From Petaurus breviceps papuanus (lineage: Eukaryota; Chordata; Mammalia; Diprotodontia; Petauridae): DNA of 64,000 bases. Below are positions 21,490 to 31,260 of this stretch, in pieces. Both the position numbers and the translations under genes were made by a program. Position 1 is the first letter of the stretch, and every line of letters begins with the position of its first letter. The notes beneath the pieces are model-generated. The model did no database searches. It was not told the DNA's origin and saw nothing but the letters and a program-made list of their open reading frames with translations. Location of the stretch: NCBI GenBank assembly GCA_028583685.1, contig JAMXIF010000051.1:49298623-49362622 (forward strand), read 5' to 3'.

Positions 21490-22010
21490 ATAAACAATCA
21501 TTTGCTGTCTTCAAAAAGTTTTAAATGGCTATCTTGGTAAAAGGGAAATCAATATTCTTTCAGCCTGGGCTTTTAGCAGATAATGTCTCTCCATAAATTG
21601 TGAGCTTGACGACAGGGGAATAATTCATCATCTCATTACATTTACATATGATGTTCCTCCTTGTAGTGGGCAGGTTATCAGCTCTGACTGGGAATCAATC
21701 CAGAAACAAATAAAAAGGCCCAGGAACCTGATTATTTTACATCCTGTTTATAAATGCCATAGCATCACCATTTGCCTTACATCAGCTAGTTTTTCTTCTT
21801 TACAATTCTGTGATGCATACTCCCACAATGATGTAGCCTTCTTACTAATGAGTCTTGATGACCTCTGCAGATTTACAGACTTGCTAACATAGGTGGCTGG
21901 TTATGGAGAATATTTTCCCCTCTCACCAGGCATCCAGCATGGGACTTGCTGCCTTTCCTTCAATTGATTACTTTGCTCTTTGACAACAATATCCCTACAG
22001 GGTCAAGAAT
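21490..22010. other. Repeat-poor block, candidate conserved non-coding sequence
   Basis: About 520 bp without a recognised repeat, flanked by dense SINEs and an L1 end. It has balanced composition, including 'ataaattgtgagcttgacga' and 'taattcatcatctcattaca'. Only the absence of repeats is seen. Constraint is inference. Confidence 0.3.
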
Positions 22011-22014
22011 AAGC

Positions 22015-22570
22015 CGAAGGACTTTTTATGTTAGCCAACAACTGGAAACAAAATGAGTGTTCATCAATCAAGAAATGACTGGACAAAAGGTGTATGCAAA
22101 TGTGACAGAATGTTATTATGCAAATGTGACAGAATATTATGTGACAATATTACAGTAAAATGTGATGGATGTGAGGAATTCAAAGAAACAGTGAAAGACT
22201 TACATGAATAGATGCAGAAGGAAGTAAGCAGAACCATTAAAACCATACAAACAAAGGCAACTGGAATGTAGTAATGAAATCAATGAATGAAAGCAACACA
22301 CACAAAAAAGCAGTCAAGCTCTGATATATAAAAAAAAAATGACTGGACTCTATTCCAGAGACCAGCTGACAAAAGACACTTCCCTCCTTTTGTTAGAGAG
22401 ATGAAGGGTTATAAAACATCACCAATACCTGCCTGCCTGAGTGGTTTCATGTGTTGGTTTTGTTTAGCTTTTTTTCTATGTCAAAAGGAAAGGGTAAAGG
22501 GGTTGGTAAAAGAGGTGATAACTGGAAATTATAGTGGTAAAAATAAGTATCCATAAAACAAAAGCAAAAT
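22015..22570 (+). mobile_element. L1 LINE 3' end, old copy
   Basis: The reading LANNWKQNE (22035-22060) and the 3' UTR elements 'ccagagaccagctgac' and 'aaaggggttggtaaaag' fit a marsupial L1 end. A 24-bp stretch containing atgcaaatgtgacagaat is duplicated in tandem at 22093-22141. Confidence 0.55.
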
Positions 22571-22574
22571 AAGT

Positions 22575-22775
22575 ATCTTAGATGTAGCTTGGTATGGTGG
22601 TCAGAGAGCTAGTTTTGGCAACAGAAAGGTCTGCCTCATATATATTGGCCTTGTGACCATGGCAAAGTCACCTCTAGTGACCTCTAATTAAAGCAGAGAA
22701 GGTGTCAATGAGAATTGATGCCAAAGGGAGTTACTTACCAAGAGTATATGAATAAAATTTCTATTTCAGTCCCTA
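22575..22775 (+). mobile_element. tRNA-like SINE, D family
   Basis: 'gtatggtggtcagagagcta', 'ccttgtgaccatggcaaagtc' in part, 'gcagagaaggtgtcaatgag' and 'gccaaagggagttacttacc' follow the D-family order. Confidence 0.7.
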
Positions 22776-23695
22776 TTCATAATAATGAGGGTAATAAACA
22801 ACAAAGCTGAAGGATCTCTTTTCAGATTTGGCCTGTACCCCCTCCCCACCACAAAACCTGATCTTTTCCCCAAAATGCATTTTCTTTCACCCTCCACTGA
22901 AGAAGGTTGTATCATAGCTTAATTTTCCTTCCCCTTTCAAAACACTAGGGCTGTCTTTCAAGAGTTGGAAGGTAATGTCTCTATTCATTTCAGCCATGTA
23001 GACACTTTTGATCACATATACCCATAAAAGTAGGATTTGGCATCTGCACATAATCTCTGTTTCTCATGCTTCCAAAAATACCCAGGACTTTATCTAGACA
23101 TGGCAACTATCCCTTTTACTCCCTTTTTCTCCCTAGCCAAAGAGAGAAAGCTAAAGATTAGGGCTACCACAATTACATGATCTCTCTCCCATTGAAAAGG
23201 TCATGGGGAAGAGTGGAAATGGGGAGTTGAGGGCAGCAAAGAATTGGGGTCAAGCCGGGGCCCCATTTTCACTTCCCATGGCCCACCCATGGTGCAGTCC
23301 TTGTCTCAGTATGGCCTCATCCCAGATGCTTCAGCCAGCAGTGTTTTAGAGAGAACAGATACTCTTCACGTATCTGAACACAACAAAGCTTATCTGAACT
23401 GAACCCAAATTCCAAGGGTTTTAAGGTTTTGCCCATCACTTATCATAGTCTGCTTTGCCTGCAATGAAACACAGATAGGTAACCCTCATCATTCATCTTT
23501 CCTCTCCCCTCCCTTTGGATTCTACCAGCTAAGTATCTGCAAATAACTTGCTAGGAACAGATGTTAGGGAGCCAGGAGATGAGTCACTGGGTTTGGTCTG
23601 GTAAGCAACAGAACAAAGAAAAAGACAGGTTTGCCTGCTGTACAAGATGTTTGCAGTGTATTCAAGGAATACTCATGTATGTCAGTATGACTGTT
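22776..23695. other. No recognised feature
   Basis: Unique-looking sequence. No repeat family or exon is recognised. Confidence 0.4.
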
Positions 23696-23699
23696 TTTA

Positions 23700-24110
23700 T
23701 TTGTTGTTCTCGCTGCTAGGCTTTGTACCAACCTTATCTCTTACTCTCCCCCTCCACAAACCCCCCACTTTAACCAGACTAGTTCATTTACCATCTCCTA
23801 ACACACCACGTGTGTTCACTCCCTGTCTTTGCTCGTACACTGTTCTCTTCACCTAGAATACCCTCCTCTCTCCTTAGCACTTATTTGAGGCTTACTCGTC
23901 CTTCGAGACTCATCTTTCAACATGATTTTGTTGTTTTTCTTAAATGTTGAAGATATCTATGTCCTATTCCCCAATTAGATTGTAGGTTCCTTGAGGGTGG
24001 GGACCATGCCTTGCACTTTCTAAACCCAGCAGTATGGAGCACTATCTTATAAGCAGAACAGGTCATAAATGTAGGTTGGTGGAATAGATGAATGAGTGAA
24101 CATTGGGGCA
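23700..24110 (+). mobile_element. L2 LINE 3' region, sense
   Basis: 'ttgaggcttactcgtccttc' in part, 'gattgtaggttccttgaggg', 'tggggaccatgccttgcac' and the terminal 'ggaatagatgaatgagtg' give the L2 3' end. Confidence 0.75.
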
Positions 24111-24507
24111 TCATTGTTTCAATAAGATTTTAAAAACTTTTAGACTTATAGAATAAATAAGGTCATTCAATACAGGCATCACTTCTGCCTAGGAGAGGTG
24201 GTATCCAAGCCTATTTCCTGGGCTCTCCAAATCAATGCCTTTGAACCTAGAGAAGGTGTTAAGAATCAAATATTAATTTCAACTAGCAAAAATGAAGATG
24301 ACATCAAGTGGACAAGAAAATACTGGTCTATATGTTAATGTCCTTTAAAAACTGCAACAATGGAATTCATGACGTTTTATCTTTCTACGTCTCTCTTGTC
24401 CATTTCCTACAGTCTTGGTTTTCCTGCGACTTGGTGTCCACGTAATCATTCTATGGTGTATTTTGATATATTTGACCATCTGAATCAAAGAACTGGTTAG
24501 GATTTTT

Positions 24508-24811
24508 TTTTTTTTAAAGCAATCGGGGTTAAGTAACTTGCTCAAGGTTACACGGCCAGTTATTTCTGGGTGTGGTGCTGAGTGTCTGAGCCCGGGATTC
24601 GATCTCCAGGTCGTCCCAACACTGGAGCCGGTGCTCCTACTCGCTGACCCACCTGGCCGCCCCTAAGCAATTGGGGTTAAGTAACTTGCTCAAGGTTACA
24701 CGGCCAGGTGTTTCTGGGTGGGTGCTAAGTGTCTGAGACCGGGATTCGATCTCCAGGTCTTCTCAACACTGGAGCCGGTGCTCTTACTTGCTGTGCTACG
24801 TGGCCGCCCCT
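24508..24811 (-). mobile_element. Dimeric tRNA-like SINE (L plus R monomers)
   Basis: Two SINE monomers head to tail. The R monomer lies at 24508-24663 ('gtgtggtgctgagtgtctga', 'ccaggtcgtcccaacac') and the L monomer at 24664-24810 ('gggtgggtgctaagtgtctg', 'ccaggtcttctcaacac'). On the minus strand the order is L then R, joined as ccaattgcttaggggcggcc with no poly-A between. Only one poly-A tail and one target duplication (actggttaggattttt, 24492-24507 and 24812-24827) bound the pair, so it inserted as one unit. Confidence 0.95.
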
Positions 24812-24827
24812 ACTGGTTAGGATTTTT

Positions 24828-25224
24828 AATCCACAGGCTGGAGTGATTGTTTTACTCAGGATTGTCCAGTGGTTTGACTAAACTTATTGAATGGATTTGA
24901 TGTAGAATTAACACAGCCTACTGACACTCATTTCTGGCAATCAATAAGTCAACAATATACCAGGTACTGCCACTATTTAGCAAGCATACTTTTTTAATAG
25001 GCTGATTCTCTGGGAGGGTCCTAGAAGAATGGTGAAAGATGAGAAGGGAGGACTATATGAAGAAATCTTAGGGACAATATACAATAAACTAAACCGTATG
25101 TATACATTTTCTCTTAGTGAGCTGTTGATTTACAAAGCTAGTTCATGGTCCATGTATTCAGGATTTGCTATTCAATAAGCTTAAGAAGTGTGAAACCAAC
25201 TTCACCAAAAGGTTAAATCCAGTT
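24828..25224. other. No recognised feature
   Basis: Nothing assignable. Confidence 0.4.
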
Positions 25225-25475
25225 ATTCTTGCATTCTTTCATTCAACAAGTATTTACTGCATCTCTGTAATATGCCTAGCACTGCTACTCACTGCCATGG
25301 GGAATTGCACACACACACACACACACACACAATCTCTGCCCTCAAGGACCTTCAATATAATTGGAGAGAATAAGCCATGTACATGCATGACATTTTAATA
25401 CCACAAGGCAGCACATGAATAAATTCCAAAATGAGTTATATAGACAAGGTATTAAAAGAAGAGGAACAATGAGAG
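25225..25475 (-). mobile_element. L2 LINE 3' end, antisense, with CA microsatellite
   Basis: 'attcaacaagtatttactgc', 'tctctgccctcaaggacctt' and 'caatataattggagagaata' follow L2. A (CA)n run at 25308-25331 lies inside it. Confidence 0.7.
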
Positions 25476-25702
25476 GCAGTGTGATATCATGAATGGAGAC
25501 TAAGCCTCAAAGCCAGGAAGACCTCTGACATATCCTGTGTGACCTTGGGCAAGATATCAACCTCTCCATGATCCAGGCAACTCTCTCAGACTATAGTGAA
25601 AGAAGAAATGCAAACTTGCACTGGTAAAGGGAGTTTCCTCACCTGGAGCCTGCCCTACCCAAAAAATCACAGGTGTACCCTCTATCCCTAATAACAAAAC
25701 CA
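25476..25702 (+). mobile_element. tRNA-like SINE, D family, full length
   Basis: 'gaggcagtgtgatatcatga', 'gccaggaagacctctgac', 'ccaggcaactctctcagact', 'cttgcactggtaaagggagt' and 'aaaaaatcacaggtgtaccc' give the D family end to end. Confidence 0.8.
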
Positions 25703-25817
25703 ACTCAGAGCCCAGGTAGACCTGGGTTCAAATCCAGCCCTTGACTCAAATTGGCTGTGAGAGCTTTAGGTTTAGTTCTCAGTGACACAAGCAACTCTCT
25801 GAAACTGTAAATAGCAG

Positions 25818-26120
25818 GGGCGGCCAGGTAGCACAGTGAGTAAGAGCAGCAGCTCCAGTGTTGAGAAGACCTGGAGATCGAATCCCAGACCCAGACACTT
25901 AGCACCCACCCAGAAACACCTGGCCGTGTAACCTTGAGCAAGTTACTTAACCCCAATTGCTTAGGGGCGGCCAGGTGGCTCAGTGAGTAGGAGCACCGGC
26001 TCCAGTGTTGGGATGACCTGGATCAAATCCAGGCTCAGATACTCAGCACCACACCCAGAAATAACTGGCCATGTAACCTTGAGCAAGTTACTTAACCCCG
26101 ATTGCTTAAAAAAAAAAAAA
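25818..26120 (+). mobile_element. Dimeric tRNA-like SINE (L plus R monomers)
   Basis: The L monomer (25818-25963: 'gttgagaagacctgg', 'cacccacccagaaacac') is joined directly to the R monomer (25964-26120: 'gttgggatgacctgg', 'caccacacccagaaataac') through ccaattgcttaggggcggcc, the same junction as the copy at 24508-24811. There is a single 3' poly-A. The perfect 17-bp target duplication gaaactgtaaatagcag lies at 25801-25817 and 26121-26137. Confidence 0.97.
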
Positions 26121-26143
26121 GAAACTGTAAATAGCAGAAGAGG

Positions 26144-26301
26144 CAGGGCGGCCAGGTAGCACAGCGAGTAAGAGCAGCGGCTCCAGTGTTGGGATGACCT
26201 GGGGATCAAATCCAGGCTCAGATACTTAGAACCACACCCAGAAATAACTGGCCGTGTAACCTTGAACAAGTTACTTAACCCCAATTGCTTTAAAAAAAAA
26301 A
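26144..26301 (+). mobile_element. tRNA-like SINE, L/R mosaic monomer
   Basis: The head is L-like (ggtagcacagcgagtaagag, then cagcggctcc), but the body is R-like ('gttgggatgacctgg', 'accacacccagaaataac'). Its target duplication tagcagaagagg (26132-26143 and 26302-26313) overlaps the right-hand target copy of the dimer. Confidence 0.9.
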
Positions 26302-26404
26302 TAGCAGAAGAGGTGCCTATTTGCATGGATGGGAAGTCCCATCCTGCTCCAAAGTCACAGGGCCACTCGCCAAACTTGAATGTCAGCTCAAGTCTGGGGA
26401 TCAC

Positions 26405-26472
26405 TGGACTTTGGTCTCTGTATTCCCAATGCTTAGCATAGTGCCTAGGAGAGAGTAATTTAAAAAATGCTT
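26405..26472 (+). mobile_element. L2 LINE 3' end fragment
   Basis: 'gtattcccaatgcttagcat' and 'agtgcctaggagagagtaa' are L2-like, ending at the SINE insertion. Confidence 0.5.
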
Positions 26473-26488
26473 AATAATATGATACTTA

Positions 26489-26644
26489 GAGGCAGCTAGG
26501 TGTCACAGTGAATAGGGCACCAGCCCTGAGATCAGGAAGACGTGAGTTCAGATTTGGCCTCAGACACTTAACACTTACTAGCCGTGTGACCTTGGGCAAG
26601 TCACTTAACCCCAATTGCCCTCAGAAAAGCAAAAAATTAATAAT
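26489..26644 (+). mobile_element. tRNA-like SINE, B family
   Basis: 'ggcagctaggtgtcacagtg', 'atcaggaagacgtgagttca' and 'cttgggcaagtcacttaacc'. The perfect 16-bp target duplication aataatatgatactta lies at 26473-26488 and 26645-26660. Confidence 0.95.
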
Positions 26645-26679
26645 AATAATATGATACTTAATGTAATGCAATCCTTAGA

Positions 26680-26885
26680 AATCTAACAAACATTGATTGA
26701 TCAGTTCATAAAATACAAAGAAGAGGGAGAAATCAACACAGATGGTCAAGAAAGACTGTGTAGGAGAGATGAGACCAACTGAGCCTTAAATAATGGATAG
26801 CCATTAGCCTGATGGAGGGGAATGTAAAGGATTGCCCAGGTAGGGAGAAAACTGAGGAATTAACAAAGGTAGGATCAAGAATGTC
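26680..26885 (-). mobile_element. Possible L2 fragment, antisense
   Basis: 'gatggtcaagaaagactgtg' and 'accaactgagccttaaataat' in part resemble L2 text. Diverged. Confidence 0.4.
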
Positions 26886-27734
26886 TACATAATTGATGGC
26901 CAGCTGGTGTTAAGTTTTAGAATAAAATACCATTGCTGTGTCCACTCACAGGAGGCCTTGCTTCAACTGTGTTTATTTTTTTTTTAAGTTGAATGGCAGG
27001 GGATGGGGGGAAGCATTTGGAGGTGGGGGGTACAGAGCTCATGTAGTATTAAAGTGACCAATTTTACTGATTTTCTCACTTTTCAGCTACATGTTTTTGC
27101 AACAGATCCATATGGCCTTTTAAGATATATACATACACATATATGTAAATGTATATGTGTGTGTGTGTATTGTTTTCTGTCTAGCATTTAAAGGATGGCT
27201 GTCTGGTATAAACTTTTACCAGATAGACAAGAAAATGCACTTGGTCTGGACAGTCTTATCAGAATAAATACATCAAAATGTTCAAAAGCCACAGCCTTGT
27301 GGAGGCACTGGGAGAGGTTAGCAGAGTAAGTCATTTTTATGATAAGGGGAAAAAGGCTTTTCCCTCAAACCCAGCAGATCCTTTGTTCAGCTTGCCCCCT
27401 TAAGCCCCACAGAGAAGGCTTATTGTTTCTTTTCCTTTTTCCCAAATGAAGCAATGCTTCCTTCTTTGACATCTTTGTTGATGTGCCCCAGAACTCCCCA
27501 CTTCTCCAGAAACTGTCTTTCCAGCAAACCTCATGGCCACTTACACCCAACATTAATAAGAAAGGGCAAATCCACTTTGTCTCAAGTATCCATCAAAGTG
27601 GGAGTCTGACCTTTGCCCCTTGGGGTAGACCTAGTTCAGATGACTTATTGGAGTGGAAGTTCAAAAAAAAGTTTTAAAAACAAGCACATAAAGATTTGGT
27701 GAGCGGTGCCTAGCCTTGTTTTCAGCAGATTTAT
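26886..27734. other. No recognised feature
   Basis: Contains a short TA/TG run at 27126-27167. No gene or named repeat is recognised. Confidence 0.4.
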
Positions 27735-27850
27735 CATGGAATCATAGATTTACAGCTAGAAAAGACTTTAGAGCACATTAAGTCTTATGTTGCTATTTTG
27801 CTGATGAGGAAATTGAGGCACAGAGAGGCTAAGAGTCCTGCCTGCCCATG
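27735..27850 (-). mobile_element. MIR SINE, antisense
   Basis: 'ttttgctgatgaggaaattga', 'gcacagagaggctaagagtc' and an upstream 'atggaatcatagatttacag'. Confidence 0.7.
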
Positions 27851-27859
27851 TGGTTTGAA

Positions 27860-28450
27860 AATGCCAATCAATCATCAGACATTGATTAAGAACTGATTTT
27901 GTGCCAGGCCCTACACTGGTTTCTGGGGAAACAAAACTAAAAATGAAATAGTTCCTGCCTTTGAAGAGCTTACATTTCATAAGAGTAACATAATACGTAA
28001 CGTACAAAGTAAATCTAAGCTAACAGAAGGGGGACTCATTAAGAGTTGGGAGGATCAAGGAGGATCTCATATTGAAGGTACAAGGTGAGTTAAGATTTGT
28101 AAGGAAACTAGAGACAGGCAGAGGCAGGAGGAAGTGCATGTTAGGTAGACATGAGAAATAGCATGGGCAAAAGCACGGAGAGGGGAGATGGATTATCCCG
28201 AGTGTAAGGAATAGAAAGTCTAGTTTGGCAAGACCAGAGTGTGCCAAAGAGAGTAATGCATGACATGTCTGGCAAGGCAGGCTGAGGTCAGGTTGTTCAT
28301 TACTTTAAACATTTATCTTTGATTCTGAAGGCAGTAGGGAGTCAATGGAACTTTTATAACAGCGGAGGCATTACGATCAAAGCTTTAGGACTATGACTTT
28401 GGAAGCCATGGGGAGGATAAATTGGAGAAAAGAAACCCTGAAGGCAGGGA
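27860..28450 (-). mobile_element. L2 LINE 3' region, antisense
   Basis: 'tgattttgtgccaggcccta', 'ttgaagagcttacatttcat', 'aaagcacggagaggggagat', 'ttgattctgaaggcagtagg' and 'gagtcaatggaactttta' follow the L2 3' UTR over about 600 bp. Confidence 0.8.
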
Positions 28451-28559
28451 GGGCTAGTTATCCGGGAATACTCAGTTGTTACAGAGAATGCCATGAAAAT
28501 CTTGGGGACAAAAATTCAAGGCAAAATTAATTTAAATTCATGCAGAAAAGATCACAAAA

Positions 28560-28920
28560 TCAACAATTCACACCAATCAAGAGCTTTGTGATTTACAAAG
28601 CTCCTTCCTCAAAACAACTGTATCAGTAAAAATATTAGTATCCCCGTTTTACAAATACTGTAAGAAGCATCCTGAGAGAAGTTAAGTGATTCAGTCATGG
28701 TCATACATCTAGTAAATATTTGAGCAAAGACTAAAAAAAAAATCAGTTNNNNNNNNNNNNNNNNNNNNNNNNNNNNNNNNNNNNNNNNNNNNNNNNNNNN
28801 NNNNNNNNNNNNNNNNNNNNNNNNNNNNNNNNNNNNNNNNNNNNNNNNCATACATCTAGTAAATATTTGAGCAAAGACTAAAAAAAAAATCAGTTCTTTC
28901 AACCATAAGTCCAGGACTCT
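28560..28920 (-). mobile_element. MIR SINE, antisense, interrupted by an assembly gap
   Basis: 'ctttgtgatttacaaagctc', 'gtatccccgttttacaaata' and 'agttaagtgattcagtcatg' precede the gap. 'tcaaccataagtccaggact' follows it. Confidence 0.6.
28749..28848. other. Assembly gap (100 N) flanked by an identical 47-bp repeat
   Basis: Exactly 100 N. The 47 bases ending at 28748 (from 28702) and the 47 bases starting at 28849 (to 28895) are identical, including the length of the A run. The usual cause is two contigs that overlap but were not merged. Confidence 0.95.
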
Positions 28921-29239
28921 GTCTAGTATCCCATACTATCACAACAGCCCTGTAGGGTTTGTCAACCAAATTGGGAATCTCTGGTCTAAGTGCTAAGGTA
29001 AAAGGATCCTATTTCTTGAGTTCAATATCAAAGACCCAGGTCTTCTGCCATTATTTGAGGTAGGTCTCCATTTTGCAAGGTCAATAACAGCACATATAGA
29101 GTGACTTGTTCTCTAGGAGCTCATAGTTGAATGGTAGAGATCATGTAAACATGAAAGTGGGTAAAATGGAAATAATCACTAGAGGGAAGGTTTCCACCGT
29201 GGATGCTAAATAAATCATAATGAATGGCTCATTATTTTA
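28921..29239. other. No recognised feature
   Basis: Nothing assignable. Confidence 0.3.
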
Positions 29240-29420
29240 ACTAGTAACTGTGCGTCATCACAACAACCCTCTGAAGTAAATATGGATATTATTATCGCAA
29301 TCCTACAGTTCAGGAAACTGAGGCCAAAAAAGCATGAATTTATTTTTCAGTAATCACACAGATAAAAGAGACAGGATTCAAACTTGGGTCATTGCTGACT
29401 TCACGTCTGGTTCTCTTTTT
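29240..29420 (-). mobile_element. MIR SINE, antisense
   Basis: 'catcacaacaaccctctgaa', 'cctacagttcaggaaactga' and 'gacaggattcaaacttgggt'. Confidence 0.75.
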
Positions 29421-29559
29421 ATTTCCATTACTATCAAGAGAAAAAGTTTTTACTTAGACAAGGCTTTCTCAGGAATGGGATGTGCAAATTATTTAGGAAG
29501 CCTCAGATTTCAAATTACATTGAACATGTATTTAGCTAATTAACTTCAATATTCCCATA

Positions 29560-29660
29560 AATTAATCAACAAGCATCTATTAAACACTTATTGTCCTTGA
29601 GAAAGAAGAAAATTAAATCATCCCTCAACTCAGAGAGCTTGTATTCTGTCATGGGTGATA
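29560..29660 (-). mobile_element. L2 LINE 3' end fragment, antisense
   Basis: 'aatcaacaagcatctattaa' and 'caactcagagagcttgtatt'. Confidence 0.55.
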
Positions 29661-30334
29661 CATGTACATATATACGACTCTCTCCAGGGCCACTCCTCAG
29701 CCTACACACATACCCCCAGTTTGAGGCTCTCAGAAGGTGACAGTTACTTAATCATAGAATCCTAGGGAGAACTCAAGGGCTGGATTTCTAGTCCTATTGC
29801 TCACAAGCCCCCACTAGTGTACTTCCCATTGATCATCAGTCAGCAAGACTTAATTAGGTTTTTGCAAAGGTATTTATTAAGATAATATAGATTTAATAAG
29901 AGTACTTGGTACAAAATACTTCCCCCAAAAGTTCAGAGAACACTCTAGCACAAATTTACTATGTCCATGAGAAGAGTGGGTTAACACTTATATATAATGT
30001 ATAATGATATATATGTATAATGATAGGCACTCATTTAAGAAAAAATATGCAGCTAAAGTATAACTCAGTGTTTCTGACACTTTATGCTAGGAAGACTTTT
30101 CTTGATTCCAGAAACAATATTCCTCTTCTGTGGAAGGGCTCTTGATCTTTGAGCTACTGTATTTCTTTGCCCTTGGGGTGTTATTCTATTCCTAACTAGA
30201 TGTGCTGCCTCTGACCCCATGGGTGATTCCTTCTTAGAGGCTTGGGTTCAACTCTGGAATTAGATTTCTAAATTTAGAGTCTTTCAGCTAGCTAGTAAGT
30301 GTCTGAGGTAGGACTTAAACTCAGATTTTCTTGA
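29661..30334. other. No recognised feature
   Basis: A short CR1/MIR-like start near 29752-29790 ('aatcatagaatcctaggg'). The rest is unassigned. Confidence 0.35.
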
Positions 30335-30545
30335 AATACTGTGCTGGACAAAGTCAGGAAAATCTGAGTTTAAATCCTGCCTCAGACATTTACTAACTGG
30401 GTGATCTCTGGGCAAGTCACTTAACCTTGGATTACCTCAGTTTCCTCATCTATGTAATAATAATAGTGATAAACCAAGTTCTTAGAGCTGGTGTGAGGCT
30501 CTAATGAAATATTATTTAAAGCTCCTTGAAAACCTTAAAACTCTG
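30335..30545 (+). mobile_element. Older MIR/MIR-tailed SINE, sense
   Basis: 'agtcaggaaaatctgagttt', 'ctgggcaagtcacttaacct', 'cctcagtttcctcatctatg' and 'gtgtgaggctctaatgaaat'. Confidence 0.75.
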
Positions 30546-30665
30546 TAAAAACTTTACTGCTACTACTACTACTGCTACTACTGCTACTCCCACCACCACT
30601 ACTACTACTACTGCCACTACTACTACTACTTACTACTACTATTACTTAATTATTATCATTAGTAT
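30546..30665. repeat. ACT/CTA trinucleotide array
   Basis: Imperfect (act)n with gct, gcc and ccaccacc variants, ending in attatt. In one frame it gives a threonine run. Confidence 0.95.
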
Positions 30666-30839
30666 TGCTGTTGTTGTTAGAGCACAGAGCATAAACCATC
30701 TTTTTTTAACATATAAAATCTTCATTTGTGACTACACATCATGACAACATGTGTTGAGCTGAGGAAAATTACACCCCACCTCCCATAATTCATATATACT
30801 TAAAATATACAAATTAAATACAAGGTAGTTTGGGGGTGG

Positions 30840-30950
30840 TAAAAATAGGAGAGATACAAACATATATGTGTATGTATTGGCATATGTGTATATATGTGTA
30901 TTATATATATAAACATATACACACATACACATATATATCATTGTGTGGTG
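30840..30950. repeat. TA/TG/CA-rich low-complexity tract
   Basis: Mixed tatg, tata and acac units that could fold back on themselves. Confidence 0.85.
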
Positions 30951-31260
30951 ATCTTGACGTGAAGACAAAAACAGATCTGTCCTCAAGGAACTTATAATCA
31001 ACATGTACAAAGTCTAAAAATATAGAACACCTACCATGCAAAGACAGTATGTATACAAAGTCATTTCAAGGAAGAAAATGGTAATTAGGGGAGTGGTCAG
31101 AAAGCATCTCAGGGAGAAAGCGGCCTTTTCATTCTTCTTTAAAGGCAGTCTGAAGCAGAGGCAAGGAGGCAGCACACGCTCAGTAAGGGGGAACCAGTTG
31201 GACAAGGGGCTCCAAGCAAGAGAGAGAACATTGTTGATCATAACTGCTAGGAGACCAGTT
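30951..31260 (-). mobile_element. Possible L2 fragment, antisense
   Basis: 'ctgtcctcaaggaacttata' and 'atctcagggagaaagcggcc' resemble L2. It is eroded. Confidence 0.4.

Larger units (their letters stand above)
25703..26395 (+). mobile_element. tRNA-like SINE, D family, split by two younger SINEs
   Basis: The left part (25703-25817) has 'cctgggttcaaatccagcc' and 'gcaactctctgaaactgtaa'. The right part (26302-26395) resumes with 'agaagaggtgcctatttgca' and 'catcctgctccaaagtcaca'. The dimer and the mosaic monomer lie between them. Confidence 0.8.

Noticed and set aside
25961-26404. 147-codon minus-strand ORF
   Set aside because: It is entirely the antisense reading of the SINE cluster. The repeated GCGAEYLSLDLI-type text is SINE sequence.
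28702-28895. CRISPR-like direct repeat
   Set aside because: Only two copies flank an N gap in a eukaryotic MIR. An assembly cause is far simpler.
30526-30744. Threonine-rich 72-codon ORF
   Set aside because: Produced by the ACT trinucleotide array.
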